Assembly: GCF_003121405.1 (NCBI RefSeq)
Contig: NZ_QBUY01000062.1
Location: 1 to 48,880, forward strand
Direction: 5' to 3'
Source of the DNA: Paraburkholderia sp. C35
Lineage (GTDB): Bacteria > Pseudomonadota > Gammaproteobacteria > Burkholderiales > Burkholderiaceae
DNA length: 48,880 bases
The position numbers and the translations under genes are program-made. The notes under the pieces are model-generated. The model did no database searches. It saw only the letters and a program-made list of their open reading frames with translations, and was not told the DNA's origin. Shown here piece after piece: positions 34,571-43,090 of the stretch (positions are counted from its first letter, which is position 1; every line of letters begins with the position of its first letter).

Positions 34571-36553
34571 ATGTCTGCGATTGAATCGGTTCTTCAAGAA
34601 CGCCGCGTATTTCCGCCTTCCGCCGAAGTGACGGCGCAGGCGACTGTGTCCGGCATGGATGCGTACAAGGCGCTCGTCGCCGAAGCCGAGCGCGATTACG
34701 AAGGCTTCTGGGGCAGGCTGGCGCGCGAGACGCTCAGCTGGAAGAAGCCCTTCACGAAGGTGCTCGACGAATCGAATGCGCCTTTCTACAAGTGGTACGA
34801 AGACGGCGAACTGAACGCGTCGTACAACAGCATCGACCGGCATGTCGAAGCGGGCAACGGCGATCGCGTTGCGATCATCTTCGAAGCCGACGACGGCACC
34901 GTCACCAACGTCACGTACAAGGACATGCTGCAACGCGTGTCGCGCTTCGCGAACGCACTCAAGAAGCGTGGCATCAAGAAGGGCGATCGCGTCGTCATCT
35001 ACATGCCGATGTCGATTGAAGGCATCGTGGCGATGCAGGCTTGCGCGCGTATCGGCGCAACGCATTCGGTCGTGTTCGGCGGCTTCTCGTCGAAGTCGTT
35101 GAATGAGCGTCTGGTCGATGTCGGCGCGGTCGCGCTGATCACGTCGGATGAACAGATGCGCGGCGGCAAGGCGCTGCCGTTGAAGAACATCGCCGACGAA
35201 GCGCTCGCGATGGGCGGCTGCGAAGCCGTGAAGAGCGTGATCGTGTATCAGCGCACGGGCGGCAAGGTCGGCTGGGACGACACGCGCGATCTGTGGATGC
35301 ACGAGGTCACCGCGAACGAATCGGATGAATGCGCGCCCGAGTGGGTGAGCGCCGAGCATCCGCTTTTCATCCTCTATACGTCGGGTTCGACGGGCAAGCC
35401 GAAGGGCGTGCAGCACAGCACGGGCGGCTATCTGCTGTGGGCCGCGCAAACCATGAAGTGGACCTTCGACTGGAAGCCCACGGATGTCTTCTGGTGTACG
35501 GCCGACATCGGCTGGGTGACGGGCCATAGCTACATCACGTACGGTCCGCTCGCGCTCGGCGGCACGCAGGTCGTGTTCGAAGGCGTGCCGACGTATCCGA
35601 ACGCGGGCCGCTTCTGGGACATGATCGCGAAGCACAAGGTCACCGTGTTCTACACGGCGCCGACGGCGATCCGTTCGCTGATCAAGGCAGCCGAAGCCGA
35701 CGCGAAGGTGCATCCGAAGAGCTATGACCTGTCAACGTTGCGCATCATCGGCACGGTCGGTGAGCCGATCAATCCCGAAGCATGGGTGTGGTACTACGAG
35801 AACGTGGGCGGCTCGCGCTGCCCGATCGTCGATACATGGTGGCAGACGGAAACGGGCGGCCACATGATCACGCCGCTGCCGGGCGCAACGCCGCTCGTGC
35901 CGGGTTCGTGCACGCTGCCGCTGCCGGGCATCATGGCCGCGGTCGTCGATGAAACGGGTCAGGACGTGCCGAACGGGCAGGGCGGCATTCTCGTCATCAA
36001 GCGTCCGTGGCCGTCGATGATCCGCGCGATCTGGGGCGACCCGGAGCGCTTCAAGAAGAGCTATTTCCCCGAAGAACTCGGCGGCACGCTGTATCTGGCA
36101 GGCGACGGCACGGTGCGCGACAAGGACACCGGCTACTTCACGATCATGGGCCGTATCGATGACGTGCTGAACGTGTCGGGTCACCGTCTCGGTACGATGG
36201 AAATCGAGTCGGCGCTGGTGGCCAATCCGCTGGTGGCGGAAGCGGCCGTGGTCGGCCGTCCCGACGATACGACGGGCGAAGCCGTGTGCGCGTTCGTGGT
36301 GTTGAAGCGCTCGCGTCCCGAAGGCGAGGAAGCCGCGAAGATCGCAGCCGATCTGCGTAACTGGGTCGGCAAGGAAATCGGCCCGATTGCGAAACCGAAG
36401 GACATCCGCTTCGGCGACAACCTGCCGAAGACGCGTTCGGGCAAGATCATGCGCCGCCTGCTGCGCTCGCTCGCGAAGGGCGAGGAGATCACGCAGGACG
36501 TGTCGACGCTGGAGAATCCGGCGATTCTCGATCAGCTCGGCGAGTCGCGTTGA
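34571..36553 (+). CDS. acs: Acetyl-CoA synthetase
   Basis: A 660-residue AMP-forming acetate-CoA ligase that activates acetate through acetyl-AMP. The P-loop-like motif YTSGSTGKPKGV is near residue 275, the core DTWWQTETGG binds acetate and AMP, and the C-terminal PKTRSGKIMRR contains the lysine that is acetylated for control in this family. It is followed by a DUF4212 protein and an acetate-type symporter, so the three form an acetate use module. A terminator separates acs from the transporter pair. Confidence 0.97.
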   Translation: MSAIESVLQERRVFPPSAEVTAQATVSGMDAYKALVAEAERDYEGFWGRLARETLSWKKPFTKVLDESNAPFYKWYEDGELNASYNSIDRHVEAGNGDRVAIIFEADDGTVTNVTYKDMLQRVSRFANALKKRGIKKGDRVVIYMPMSIEGIVAMQACARIGATHSVVFGGFSSKSLNERLVDVGAVALITSDEQMRGGKALPLKNIADEALAMGGCEAVKSVIVYQRTGGKVGWDDTRDLWMHEVTANESDECAPEWVSAEHPLFILYTSGSTGKPKGVQHSTGGYLLWAAQTMKWTFDWKPTDVFWCTADIGWVTGHSYITYGPLALGGTQVVFEGVPTYPNAGRFWDMIAKHKVTVFYTAPTAIRSLIKAAEADAKVHPKSYDLSTLRIIGTVGEPINPEAWVWYYENVGGSRCPIVDTWWQTETGGHMITPLPGATPLVPGSCTLPLPGIMAAVVDETGQDVPNGQGGILVIKRPWPSMIRAIWGDPERFKKSYFPEELGGTLYLAGDGTVRDKDTGYFTIMGRIDDVLNVSGHRLGTMEIESALVANPLVAEAAVVGRPDDTTGEAVCAFVVLKRSRPEGEEAAKIAADLRNWVGKEIGPIAKPKDIRFGDNLPKTRSGKIMRRLLRSLAKGEEITQDVSTLENPAILDQLGESR

Positions 36554-36620
36554 TCCAGCGCGTAGCGGCAAGCGCGGCACTAGCCGCAGTGACAGCAGCA
36601 TAAAGCCGTAACAGAACCAG

Positions 36621-36653
36621 ACGGCGCATCCTTCCCGGTTGCGCCGTTTTTCT
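36621..36653 (+). terminator. Terminator after acs
   Basis: An 8-bp perfect stem acggcgca/tgcgccgt (36621-36628, 36640-36647) is followed by ttttt, 68 bases after the acs stop codon. Confidence 0.85.
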
Positions 36654-36708
36654 TGCGCGCCGTGTTCACGACAATCGTTGCGCGGACAACCCCGATTGCC
36701 GATGCAAC

Positions 36709-37095
36709 ATGTTTTTGATAAACAGGCGCATGGCCGCGCGACACCTCACTCCACAGAACACGATCAATCCCGTGCCCGAACCGCCGCCCGTGACGGCGGC
36801 GATGGCGCGTGCGCACGCGCGCTATTGGCGCTGCAACGTCGGCCTGATCGTCGTGCTGATGCTGATCGGTTTTTTCGTGTCGTTCATCGTGCCGCTGATC
36901 GCGCGACATATCGAACAGGTGCGTTTCGCGGGCTTCAGCCTGCCGTTCTACATGGGCGCGCAAGGTGCGATCCTCGCGTACCTCGCGCTGATTGCCGTGT
37001 ATATCGTGCTGATGCAGCGCGCTGACGCCGTGCTGCTGCGCGCACTCGAAGCCAGCGCAGCTGACGATTCCGCCGTGCGCGCTGCCGACCGATGA
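36709..37095 (+). CDS. DUF4212 small membrane subunit of a solute symporter
   Basis: A 128-residue protein with two transmembrane segments (LIVVLMLIGFFVSFIVPLI and AILAYLALIAVYIVLM). The sequence HARYWRCNVGLIVVLMLIGF is typical of DUF4212 proteins, which are always paired with a sodium/solute symporter of the SSS family. Its stop overlaps the start of the symporter gene (ATGA), so the two are translated together. The start is not certain: ATG at 36709 or at 36730, neither with a strong ribosome site. Confidence 0.87.
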   Translation: MFLINRRMAARHLTPQNTINPVPEPPPVTAAMARAHARYWRCNVGLIVVLMLIGFFVSFIVPLIARHIEQVRFAGFSLPFYMGAQGAILAYLALIAVYIVLMQRADAVLLRALEASAADDSAVRAADR

Positions 37096-39110
37096 AGCTC
37101 GCGCATCGGCTGGTCCGTTCGTATTCGCTCTATACGCTCGGCTTTTTTGGCTTCATCTATCTGTTGTGGCGCATCGAGGCCGTCAGCGGTCCCGGCATGT
37201 GGATCGGCTATGTGTTCCTGTTCGTGCCGATCGCCGTGTATGCCGTGATCGGACTGTTGTCGCGCACTTCCGATCTGGTCGAATACTACGTGGCGGGGCG
37301 GCGCGTGCCGTCCGCGTTCAACGGCATGGCGACGGCAGCCGACTGGCTGTCGGCGGCTTCGTTCATCGGTCTCGCCGGCACCGTGTACGCGACGGGCTAC
37401 GACGGCCTCTCGTACATGATGGGCTGGACGGGCGGCTATTGCCTCGTCGCGTTCCTGCTCGCGCCGTATGTGCGCAAGCTCGCGCGCTACACGATTCCCG
37501 ATTTTCTCGGCACGCGCTTTTCGAGCAACGCGGTGCGCGGCCTCGCGGCCTTGTCGGCGATCCTGTGCTCGTTCGTGTATCTCGTCGCGCAGATTCAGGG
37601 CGTCGGACTGATCGCGACGCGCTTTATCGGCGTCGACTTTGCGATCGGGATTTTCTGCGGGCTGGCGGGCATTCTGGTGTGCTCGTTTCTCGGCGGCATG
37701 CGCGCGGTGACGTGGACGCAGGTTGCGCAGTACATCATCCTGATCGTGGCGTTCCTGATTCCTGTGTCGATGATTGCGCACAAGGACGGTCTGGGCTGGG
37801 TGCCGCAACTGAACTACGGGCGCCTGATGGAGCGCGTCGAGTCGCTCGAGCGCACGGTGCGCGATGCACCGACGGAGCAGGCCGTACGCGACGATTACCG
37901 GATGCGCGCCGCGCTGATCCAGACGCAGATCGACAGCCTGCCGCAGTCGTATCTCGACGAAAAAGGGCGGCTCACGGCGCAACTCGACGATTTGCGTCGG
38001 CATAACGGACCACTGCGCGAGATCGCCGGACTGCAGCGGCGCATCGACGACTTCCCGCGCGACCCGGCGACAGCGCAGATCGTCTGGGCGCAGCAACGCG
38101 CCGAGGCGCTGCAGCGCGCGCCTGCGCCCGTGCCGATGCACGCACCCTTTCCCGCTGCGCACGAGGCCGACGGGCGGCTGCATCAGCGCAATTTTCTGTC
38201 GCTGCTGCTGTGTCTTTCGCTCGGAACGGCGAGCCTGCCGCACATCCTCACGCGCTACAACACGACGACTTCTGTGGCGTCGGCGCGGCGTTCGGTCGGC
38301 TGGACGCTGTTCTTCGTCGCGCTGTTCTATCTGACGGTGCCGGTGCTCGCGGTGCTGATCAAGTACGAGATCCTGTCGAATATCGTGGGGCATCGTTTTG
38401 TCGATTTGCCGCAGTGGGTGACGCAATGGCGGCGCGTCGAGCCCTACATGCTGAGCATCGCCGATGTGAATGGCGATGGGATCGTGCGCTGGAGCGAAAT
38501 CCAGATGCAGCCGGATATGGTGGTGCTTGCCGCGCCCGAGATAGCGGGGCTGCCTTACGTGATGTCGGGGCTGATCGCAGCGGGCGCGCTGGCGGCGGCG
38601 CTATCGACCGCCGACGGCCTGCTGCTGACGATCGCCAATGCGCTGTCGCACGATGTGTATTACCACATGGTCGATCCCAACGCGTCGAGCCAGAAGCGGG
38701 TGACGATTTCGAAGATTCTGCTGCTGGGCGTGGCGCTGTTTGCGTCGTACGTGGCGTCGCTGAATACGGGGAATATCCTCTTTCTGGTGGGCGCGGCGTT
38801 TTCGCTGGCGGCGTCGAGTCTGTTTCCGGTGCTGGTGCTGGGCGTGTTCTGGAAGCGCACCACGCGTCTCGGTGCGGTGGCGGGCATGGTGGCGGGGCTG
38901 GTGGTGTGCATCTGGTACATCGTGTCGACGTATCCGTTTTTCACGCAGCTGACGGGCTTTGTCGGGCCGAGATGGTTTGGCATCGAGCCGATCAGCTCGG
39001 GCGTGTTCGGTGTGCCGGCGGGGTTTCTGGTGACCGTGCTGGTAAGCCTCGTGGACCGCAAGCCGGATGCTTATACGATGGCGCTGGTGGACTATATCCG
39101 GCATCCTTGA
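37092..39110 (+). CDS. ActP-like sodium/solute symporter (VC_2705 type)
   Basis: A 672-residue SSS-family transporter with about 13 transmembrane helices, probably for acetate or another short-chain acid. The motif YYVAGRRVPSAFNGMATAADW near the start and GLIAAGALAAALSTADGLL later are family signatures. An extra soluble region of about 110 residues rich in coiled-coil-like charged sequence lies between helices (residues about 245-355). A loop at residues 458-469 (DVNGDGIVRWSE) has the form of an EF-hand calcium site. It overlaps the DUF4212 gene by 4 bases, and acs lies just upstream. Confidence 0.9.
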   Translation: MKLAHRLVRSYSLYTLGFFGFIYLLWRIEAVSGPGMWIGYVFLFVPIAVYAVIGLLSRTSDLVEYYVAGRRVPSAFNGMATAADWLSAASFIGLAGTVYATGYDGLSYMMGWTGGYCLVAFLLAPYVRKLARYTIPDFLGTRFSSNAVRGLAALSAILCSFVYLVAQIQGVGLIATRFIGVDFAIGIFCGLAGILVCSFLGGMRAVTWTQVAQYIILIVAFLIPVSMIAHKDGLGWVPQLNYGRLMERVESLERTVRDAPTEQAVRDDYRMRAALIQTQIDSLPQSYLDEKGRLTAQLDDLRRHNGPLREIAGLQRRIDDFPRDPATAQIVWAQQRAEALQRAPAPVPMHAPFPAAHEADGRLHQRNFLSLLLCLSLGTASLPHILTRYNTTTSVASARRSVGWTLFFVALFYLTVPVLAVLIKYEILSNIVGHRFVDLPQWVTQWRRVEPYMLSIADVNGDGIVRWSEIQMQPDMVVLAAPEIAGLPYVMSGLIAAGALAAALSTADGLLLTIANALSHDVYYHMVDPNASSQKRVTISKILLLGVALFASYVASLNTGNILFLVGAAFSLAASSLFPVLVLGVFWKRTTRLGAVAGMVAGLVVCIWYIVSTYPFFTQLTGFVGPRWFGIEPISSGVFGVPAGFLVTVLVSLVDRKPDAYTMALVDYIRHP

Positions 39111-39154
39111 CGCGTTGGCCATCAGGAGGAGGTGGCAAGGGCGGCAGAGTCTGC

Positions 39155-39160
39155 TATAAT
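39155..39160 (+). promoter_or_regulatory. -10 element of the tRNA-Ser promoter
   Basis: A perfect tataat stands 14 bases before the mature tRNA. A clear -35 partner was not found. Confidence 0.6.
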
Positions 39161-39173
39161 TCGCGTCCCCGCC

Positions 39174-39264
39174 GGAGAGATGGATGAGTGGGTTAAGTCG
39201 CACGCCTGGAAAGCGTGTATAGGTTAATAACCTATCCGGGGTTCGAATCCCCGTCTCTCCGCCA
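39174..39264 (+). tRNA. tRNA-Ser (anticodon GGA)
   Basis: A class II tRNA with a long variable arm. The acceptor stem ggagaga (39174-39180) pairs with tctctcc (39254-39260), followed by the discriminator G and an encoded CCA (39262-39264). The anticodon stem cacgc/gcgtg holds the loop ctggaaa, giving anticodon GGA for UCC/UCU. The variable arm is taggtt-aat-aaccta, and the T arm contains gttcgaatc. The 3' end of such tRNA genes is a common integration site, and accessory genes begin just after it. Confidence 0.97.
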
Positions 39265-39275
39265 GAATGAATATG

Positions 39276-39316
39276 AAAACCCCGTGGCTTCAATGGCTTA
39301 CGGGGTTTTGTTTTTT
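39276..39316 (+). terminator. Terminator after tRNA-Ser
   Basis: The stem aaaaccccgt (39276-39285) pairs with acggggtttt (39300-39309), followed by gtttttt. The 240 bases between it and the next gene contain no feature that I recognise, apart from a repeated agcccatca/ggcccatca pair directly after the hairpin. Confidence 0.85.
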
Positions 39317-39556
39317 CTGGCCCATCAATTAGCCCATCAGCGAGCACGATCTCGCGGCATCAATTGAAGCTGCATTAGCGCTCCGCCAGTGCGCCGGAAT
39401 GTTCAGGACAATGCCATCGCGCTAGAATCATTTAGAAGGACTACAGGCAAGGCTTCCCCCGGTAGTCGGCGGTTCCATTGACGAGCCGTCGGGGAGATCC
39501 CGGCGGGCGTTCGTCATCGCGGACTACTACAGGTTCTTTGCGTGGAGGAACGCGTG

Positions 39557-40357
39557 ATGAAAGCTTGGGAAAATGATTCGTGTGCAACGGTGCAGGCGTG
39601 CTTCTCGGTGTATCCGGTCGCGGTTGCCGCAGCGCTGTGGTGCGGTGTCTCACCCGATGAAGTCGAAGAGGAGTTGCGTCGTGCAGCCCCTGTTGGCCAG
39701 GGAAATGTGCTGGCGCGCGCAACCTTGCGCCATCCGTACCTGAAGTGTCTGGAGCCGCGCATTCGTGCCATTCATGCGGCAATTGACGGCGGAGAGTTGC
39801 TCTCATGCAGGGAAGATGGGCGTCCGGTAAGCGGTGAGCATGTCGCTTATGAGCGTCGGCATGTGTACGGCCAGCATCTGAAAGAATGGGCGAAGTCCAT
39901 TGCGCCTAGCGAGCGCCCCGTATTCCTCTTTGATAACGTAGAGCGTGGCGTTCATGCCGCCATTACGCAGGAGGTATATCAGGCGATCAAAGCCGCACAC
40001 GACGGGAAAGAGCAGAAGCTGATCCGCGCTAATGAACGTATTAGGGAACTCGGAGAGGAGAAGGCGCGCATCGAAGCCGAGTGCAATTCGCTCAAAGGCA
40101 TGGTCGATCGTATGAGCGCACAGCTCAAGAGTGCTCCGCCGGGTGAGCGTTCGGAGACCACCTATCTCAATATAGTTGCTGGTCTGCTGCGCCTGCTGAT
40201 ACCGTCTCAGGTTCAAGACCTTGCGGGTGCATCCTACGAGAGCCAGGCTGCTGTCATACAAGCGTTGCTGGAAGCATTCCCGTCTAAACCGGGTATTTCA
40301 CAGCGCACCCTACAAGAGCGATTCGCGGCTGCGAACCGGAGTCTTGACGCATCTTGA
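39557..40357 (+). CDS. Unknown coiled-coil protein at the island border
   Basis: A 266-residue cytoplasmic protein of no family known to me. The N-terminal half is mixed helical (ATVQACFSVYPVAVAAALWCG could be a helix-turn-helix-like or small ligand domain). Residues about 151-192 form a charged coiled coil (KLIRANERIRELGEEKARIE). The end (SQRTLQERFAAANRSLDAS) looks like a short DNA-binding or oligomerisation tail. Similar proteins occur near AlpA regulators in Burkholderia islands, as far as I recall. The ATG at 39557 fits a ggagg 8 bases before; a GTG directly before it is an alternative. It is the first gene after tRNA-Ser. Confidence 0.75.
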   Translation: MKAWENDSCATVQACFSVYPVAVAAALWCGVSPDEVEEELRRAAPVGQGNVLARATLRHPYLKCLEPRIRAIHAAIDGGELLSCREDGRPVSGEHVAYERRHVYGQHLKEWAKSIAPSERPVFLFDNVERGVHAAITQEVYQAIKAAHDGKEQKLIRANERIRELGEEKARIEAECNSLKGMVDRMSAQLKSAPPGERSETTYLNIVAGLLRLLIPSQVQDLAGASYESQAAVIQALLEAFPSKPGISQRTLQERFAAANRSLDAS

Positions 40358-40376
40358 AGTGTTCGCTTCGCGTGCC

Positions 40377-40411
40377 ACCGCAATTGCGGTACGGCACGCC
40401 GCAATTGCGGT
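40377..40411. promoter_or_regulatory. Tandem palindromic operators upstream of alpA
   Basis: Two identical perfect 12-bp palindromes, ccgcaattgcgg, occupy 40378-40389 and 40399-40410. Their centres are 21 bases apart, two turns of the DNA helix, so dimers bound at both would lie on the same face and could touch. The first one is extended (accgcaattgcggt) and flanked by gtgcc and ggcac. They stand 80-113 bases before the AlpA start codon and about 20 after the previous gene, where the promoter of the replication module should be. Confidence 0.7.
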
Positions 40412-40490
40412 GTATTTCTCTAAGCATTCCGCTTGAATGGAGGCCATGCCGCGCTATTCCAGCGCGCGCCTTTCCCAAGAAGGTAACGAC

Positions 40491-40724
40491 ATGGCCGACA
40501 CAATCCCCATCCTGATCCCGCGCCGCCGCGTATCCGCGATAACCGGTCTTGAGCGCTCCGCGCTTTACGAGCGCATCGCGCGCGGCGCATTTCCGCACCC
40601 TGTCCGCATCGGCTCCGCCGCCGTGCGATGGATCGAAGCCGAAATCATCGCATGGGTCCAGCAACAGATCGACGCGACCCGCATGCAGCAACCGCCGAAG
40701 GGTGCCCGCCGTGGCAGCGCGTGA
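40491..40724 (+). CDS. AlpA-family excisionase/regulator
   Basis: A 77-residue MerR-like winged helix-turn-helix protein of the AlpA group. The core IPRRRVSAITGLERSALYER then FPHPVRIGSAAVRWIEAEI is typical. AlpA proteins from P4-like prophages and islands turn on or assist excision and control early genes. It follows the tandem palindromes, which are candidate binding sites. The ATG at 40491 has an aaggt site. The next gene overlaps its end. Confidence 0.88.
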   Translation: MADTIPILIPRRRVSAITGLERSALYERIARGAFPHPVRIGSAAVRWIEAEIIAWVQQQIDATRMQQPPKGARRGSA

Positions 40725-41100
40725 ACCGGGCAGCAGCGCGACGCCTGACGACGCCGAAGCGCTGGCGGCGGCGCGCGCCGAATTCTGGGCGCGCTGGCGC
40801 GGCGAGCTTCCGTCCTACGCGGAAGCTCGCCATCTTGCCGCGCGGCAAATCCCAAGGAGGTCGGCAGCCACAGGTACAAAATGCGATTCCCCGTCCGTGC
40901 ACGTTGTGAGTGCCACGACCCGCCGCAAGGCCGAAGGGCTTCTCGACCGCTTTGAACGGCTCATAGAAAAGGAACTGGCCCGCTGCGAGCGCTGCATGAC
41001 GCGGGATGAATGGCGCGAGCATCGCGAATGGATTGAGGAACATGCGCGCGGCTCGCTCTGGGAGGCGCTGATCCATCGCTCGCACAAGGGGATGCTATGA
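40711..41100 (+). CDS. Small unknown protein of the replication module
   Basis: A 129-residue frame beginning at GTG 40711, with gaaggg 9 bases before it; it overlaps the alpA end by 14 bases. Visible features are a Trp/Arg-rich segment (FWARWRGELPSYAEARHLAA), a long charged helix (AEGLLDRFERLIEKELARCERC) and a C-terminal WREHREWIEEHARGSLWEAL. The Cys-x-x-Cys pair (CERC) is the only possible metal site. No function recognised. The end overlaps the ATPase gene by four bases. A start further upstream in frame would run inside alpA and was not used. Confidence 0.65.
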   Translation: MAAREPGSSATPDDAEALAAARAEFWARWRGELPSYAEARHLAARQIPRRSAATGTKCDSPSVHVVSATTRRKAEGLLDRFERLIEKELARCERCMTRDEWREHREWIEEHARGSLWEALIHRSHKGML

Positions 41101-42515
41101 GAAGCGAGCGCGATAAAGAAGCCGATCTCGTGCGCGCTGCGGAACTGATCGAGTTCAGCGAAGCGCGCCGCGAACAGATGGAACGAGGTCGCCAGAGCGC
41201 CGTCCAGGGCGCGCAGAAGGCGACCGCGCGGCCCATAGAGACGCCGGAGAGCCACCGCGCTACCGGCGGCGACCAAGCCGGACAGGCGGCAGTCCTGCTT
41301 CAGTGCGCGGCAGACGTGAAGCCGCAGCCCGTCCTGTGGCTGTGGCCGGACTGGTTGCCGGTTGGCAAGCTGACCGTGCTGGCCGGGGCGGCGGGAACCG
41401 GCAAAACCACGCTGGCGCTTTCGCTTGCCGCGACGGTCACGCGCGGCGGACAGTGGCCGGACGGGACGGCGTGCGCGCACCCCGGCCAGGTGCTGATATG
41501 GAGTAGCGAAGACGATCCAGCCGATACGCTGGTGCCGCGCCTGATGGCGGGCGGCACAGACCTGAACCGGGTGCATTTCGTGTGTAACGTTGCGAAGGCG
41601 GACGGCGAACTGATGCCATTCGATCCGGCGCGGGACATGCCATTGCTGGGTGAGCGCATGGCCGCAATGGGCGCTGTTCGTTTGCTGATTGTCGATCCGA
41701 TCCTCAGCGCTGTAGGGGGCGACGCGCACCGCGCCAACGACGTGCGCCGCGATCTGCAACCGCTGGTTGACCTGGCGGCGCGTCACGGCTGCGCGGTGAT
41801 CGGTATCTCGCACTTTTCGAAGGGCTCCAAAGGCAATGCGCCGGTCGAGCGCGTCATCGGCTCTCAGGCGTTCGGCGCGCTTGCGCGCATGGTGCTGGTC
41901 ACGGTCAAGGAGGAAGGCGCGGAGCGCCGCATACTAGCCCGCGCCAAGTCCAACATTGCGCCCGACGATGGCGGCTTTGCCTACGCGCTGTAGCGGGTCG
42001 AGGTTCAGGCCGGTATCCGCACGAACGCCGTTATCTGGGGCGAACGCATCGAGGGCACGGCGCGCGAAATTCTGGGCGAAGTCGAACAGGACGACGACGA
42101 ACGCCGGACGCTACGCGACGAGGCGCGCGAGTTTCTGGCCGGTCTGCTGGCAGATGGTCCGATGGACGCGCACCGCATCAAAAAGGATGCCGATGGCGCG
42201 GGCTATAGCTGGTCAACCATGTTTCGGGCCGCGCATGAGCTTGGGGTCAGAAAAGAGAAGTCGGGCATGAAGGGCGGCTGGAGATGGACGTTGCCGAAGA
42301 TTTCAGGCTGCGAAGATCTCACGAAGATTTCCGAACTCTCTAACGTGAAATCTTCGGGGGAGCGTGAAATCTTCGCTAGTGGCGCGGGTTTGCAGTCTCC
42401 TCCTTTAGACCGTTCCGCCGAAGATTTCAGCGGTAGCGAGTTTGAATCTTCGGGGAAATCCTCGACGCAAGCCGCACCACTGGACGACGATGACCGAGTG
42501 ACGGATTGGGTATGA
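41097..42515 (+). pseudogene. RepA-like AAA ATPase gene interrupted by TAG
   Basis: The frame encodes a RecA-fold ATPase of the AAA_25/RepA hexameric helicase group: Walker A GAAGTGKT (residues 97-104), SSEDD near 136, Walker B VRLLIVD (194-200) and a sensor motif GISHFSKGS. Such proteins unwind DNA at the replication origin of plasmids and islands. A TAG at 41991-41993 (codon 299) ends the frame after FAYAL, but the same frame stays open for 173 more codons (RVEVQAGIRTNAVIWGERIE and on to the stop at 42515). That downstream part contains a small winged-helix-like domain (DAHRIKKDADGAGYSWSTMF) normal for the family. I infer a recent nonsense change, perhaps GAG to TAG. Intact length would be 472. 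Confidence 0.85.
42295..42452. repeat. Cluster of iteron-like 10-bp repeats inside the ATPase gene
   Basis: The motif cgaagatttc or its complement gaaatcttcg occurs seven times in 158 bases. Copies: 42295-42304 (+), 42311-42320 (+, one change), 42322-42331 (+), 42347-42356 (-), 42366-42375 (-), 42419-42428 (+), 42443-42452 (-, one change). The copies fall in all three codon phases of the gene and encode different peptides (PKIS, CEDL, TKIS, VKSS, EIFA, AEDF, FESS), so the DNA motif and not the protein is what is kept. Such clusters are typical of iterons at replication origins; in phage lambda the origin likewise lies within the initiator gene. Confidence 0.75.
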
Positions 42516-43090
42516 ACGCCGTCGATATCATGAAGCGCGCCGCCGCCTTGGGAGTGTCTGTCTGGATCGACGGCGAACGGATCGGTATCGAAGGACCGGC
42601 GCGCGGAGTCGTGGCCATCAAGCCGGAGCTTGCGGCGCGCAAGTCTGAGGTACTGGCGTATCTGGTGGAGTTGCGGCAAAGCGTCAAACCGCCCACCGAT
42701 GGCGGCGCGTATCTGCCTTGGGGGCCGTACCTGTCTCCGATCGATGTGCAGCGAATGAGAGGCGAACTGTTCGACAAGGTTGACGCGCTCGCACAGGCCG
42801 AAGCGTGGACACCCGAGCGCTTCGCCGAGACGATGGACCGCGCCCGTAACGGCCCGCCTGCTGATCTGCCGGGGAATGTCGAATACTTCACTGCGAGGCT
42901 GATCGAGCGCCATGCCGGGATCGAAGCGGCGGCGTTGCTGGCGGCGCGTTCGTGGCGTTATGAGGGACGTGGAGATGGCAACCAGGCAAGCAGCCAAGGC
43001 AGCAAAACAGAGAGGGAAACGGGCGGCAAAGCCACCAGCAGCGAAAGGCACACCGGACACGCTGGAAATCACCGACCCGCGCTATGTTGA
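42512..43090 (+). CDS. Protein with TubC_N-like N-terminal domain
   Basis: A 192-residue protein. Residues 1-52 (starting MNAVDIMKRAAALGVSVWID) have the form of the TubC N-terminal docking domain, an alpha-beta module first known from polyketide/peptide synthetases but also common in phage and island proteins. The remaining part has a charged helix and a Ser/Gly/Lys-rich tail. The start overlaps the stop of the ATPase gene (ATGA). The last 116 bases overlap the next gene in another frame, so the tail may be constrained by that gene more than by its own function. Confidence 0.65.
   Translation: MNAVDIMKRAAALGVSVWIDGERIGIEGPARGVVAIKPELAARKSEVLAYLVELRQSVKPPTDGGAYLPWGPYLSPIDVQRMRGELFDKVDALAQAEAWTPERFAETMDRARNGPPADLPGNVEYFTARLIERHAGIEAAALLAARSWRYEGRGDGNQASSQGSKTERETGGKATSSERHTGHAGNHRPALC

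Noticed and set aside
38601..39347. A 248-codon frame on the minus strand containing GETGIRTPDRLL
   Set aside because: The segment is the antisense of tRNA-Ser, a well-known false translation seen in many annotations; the rest lies opposite the symporter gene.
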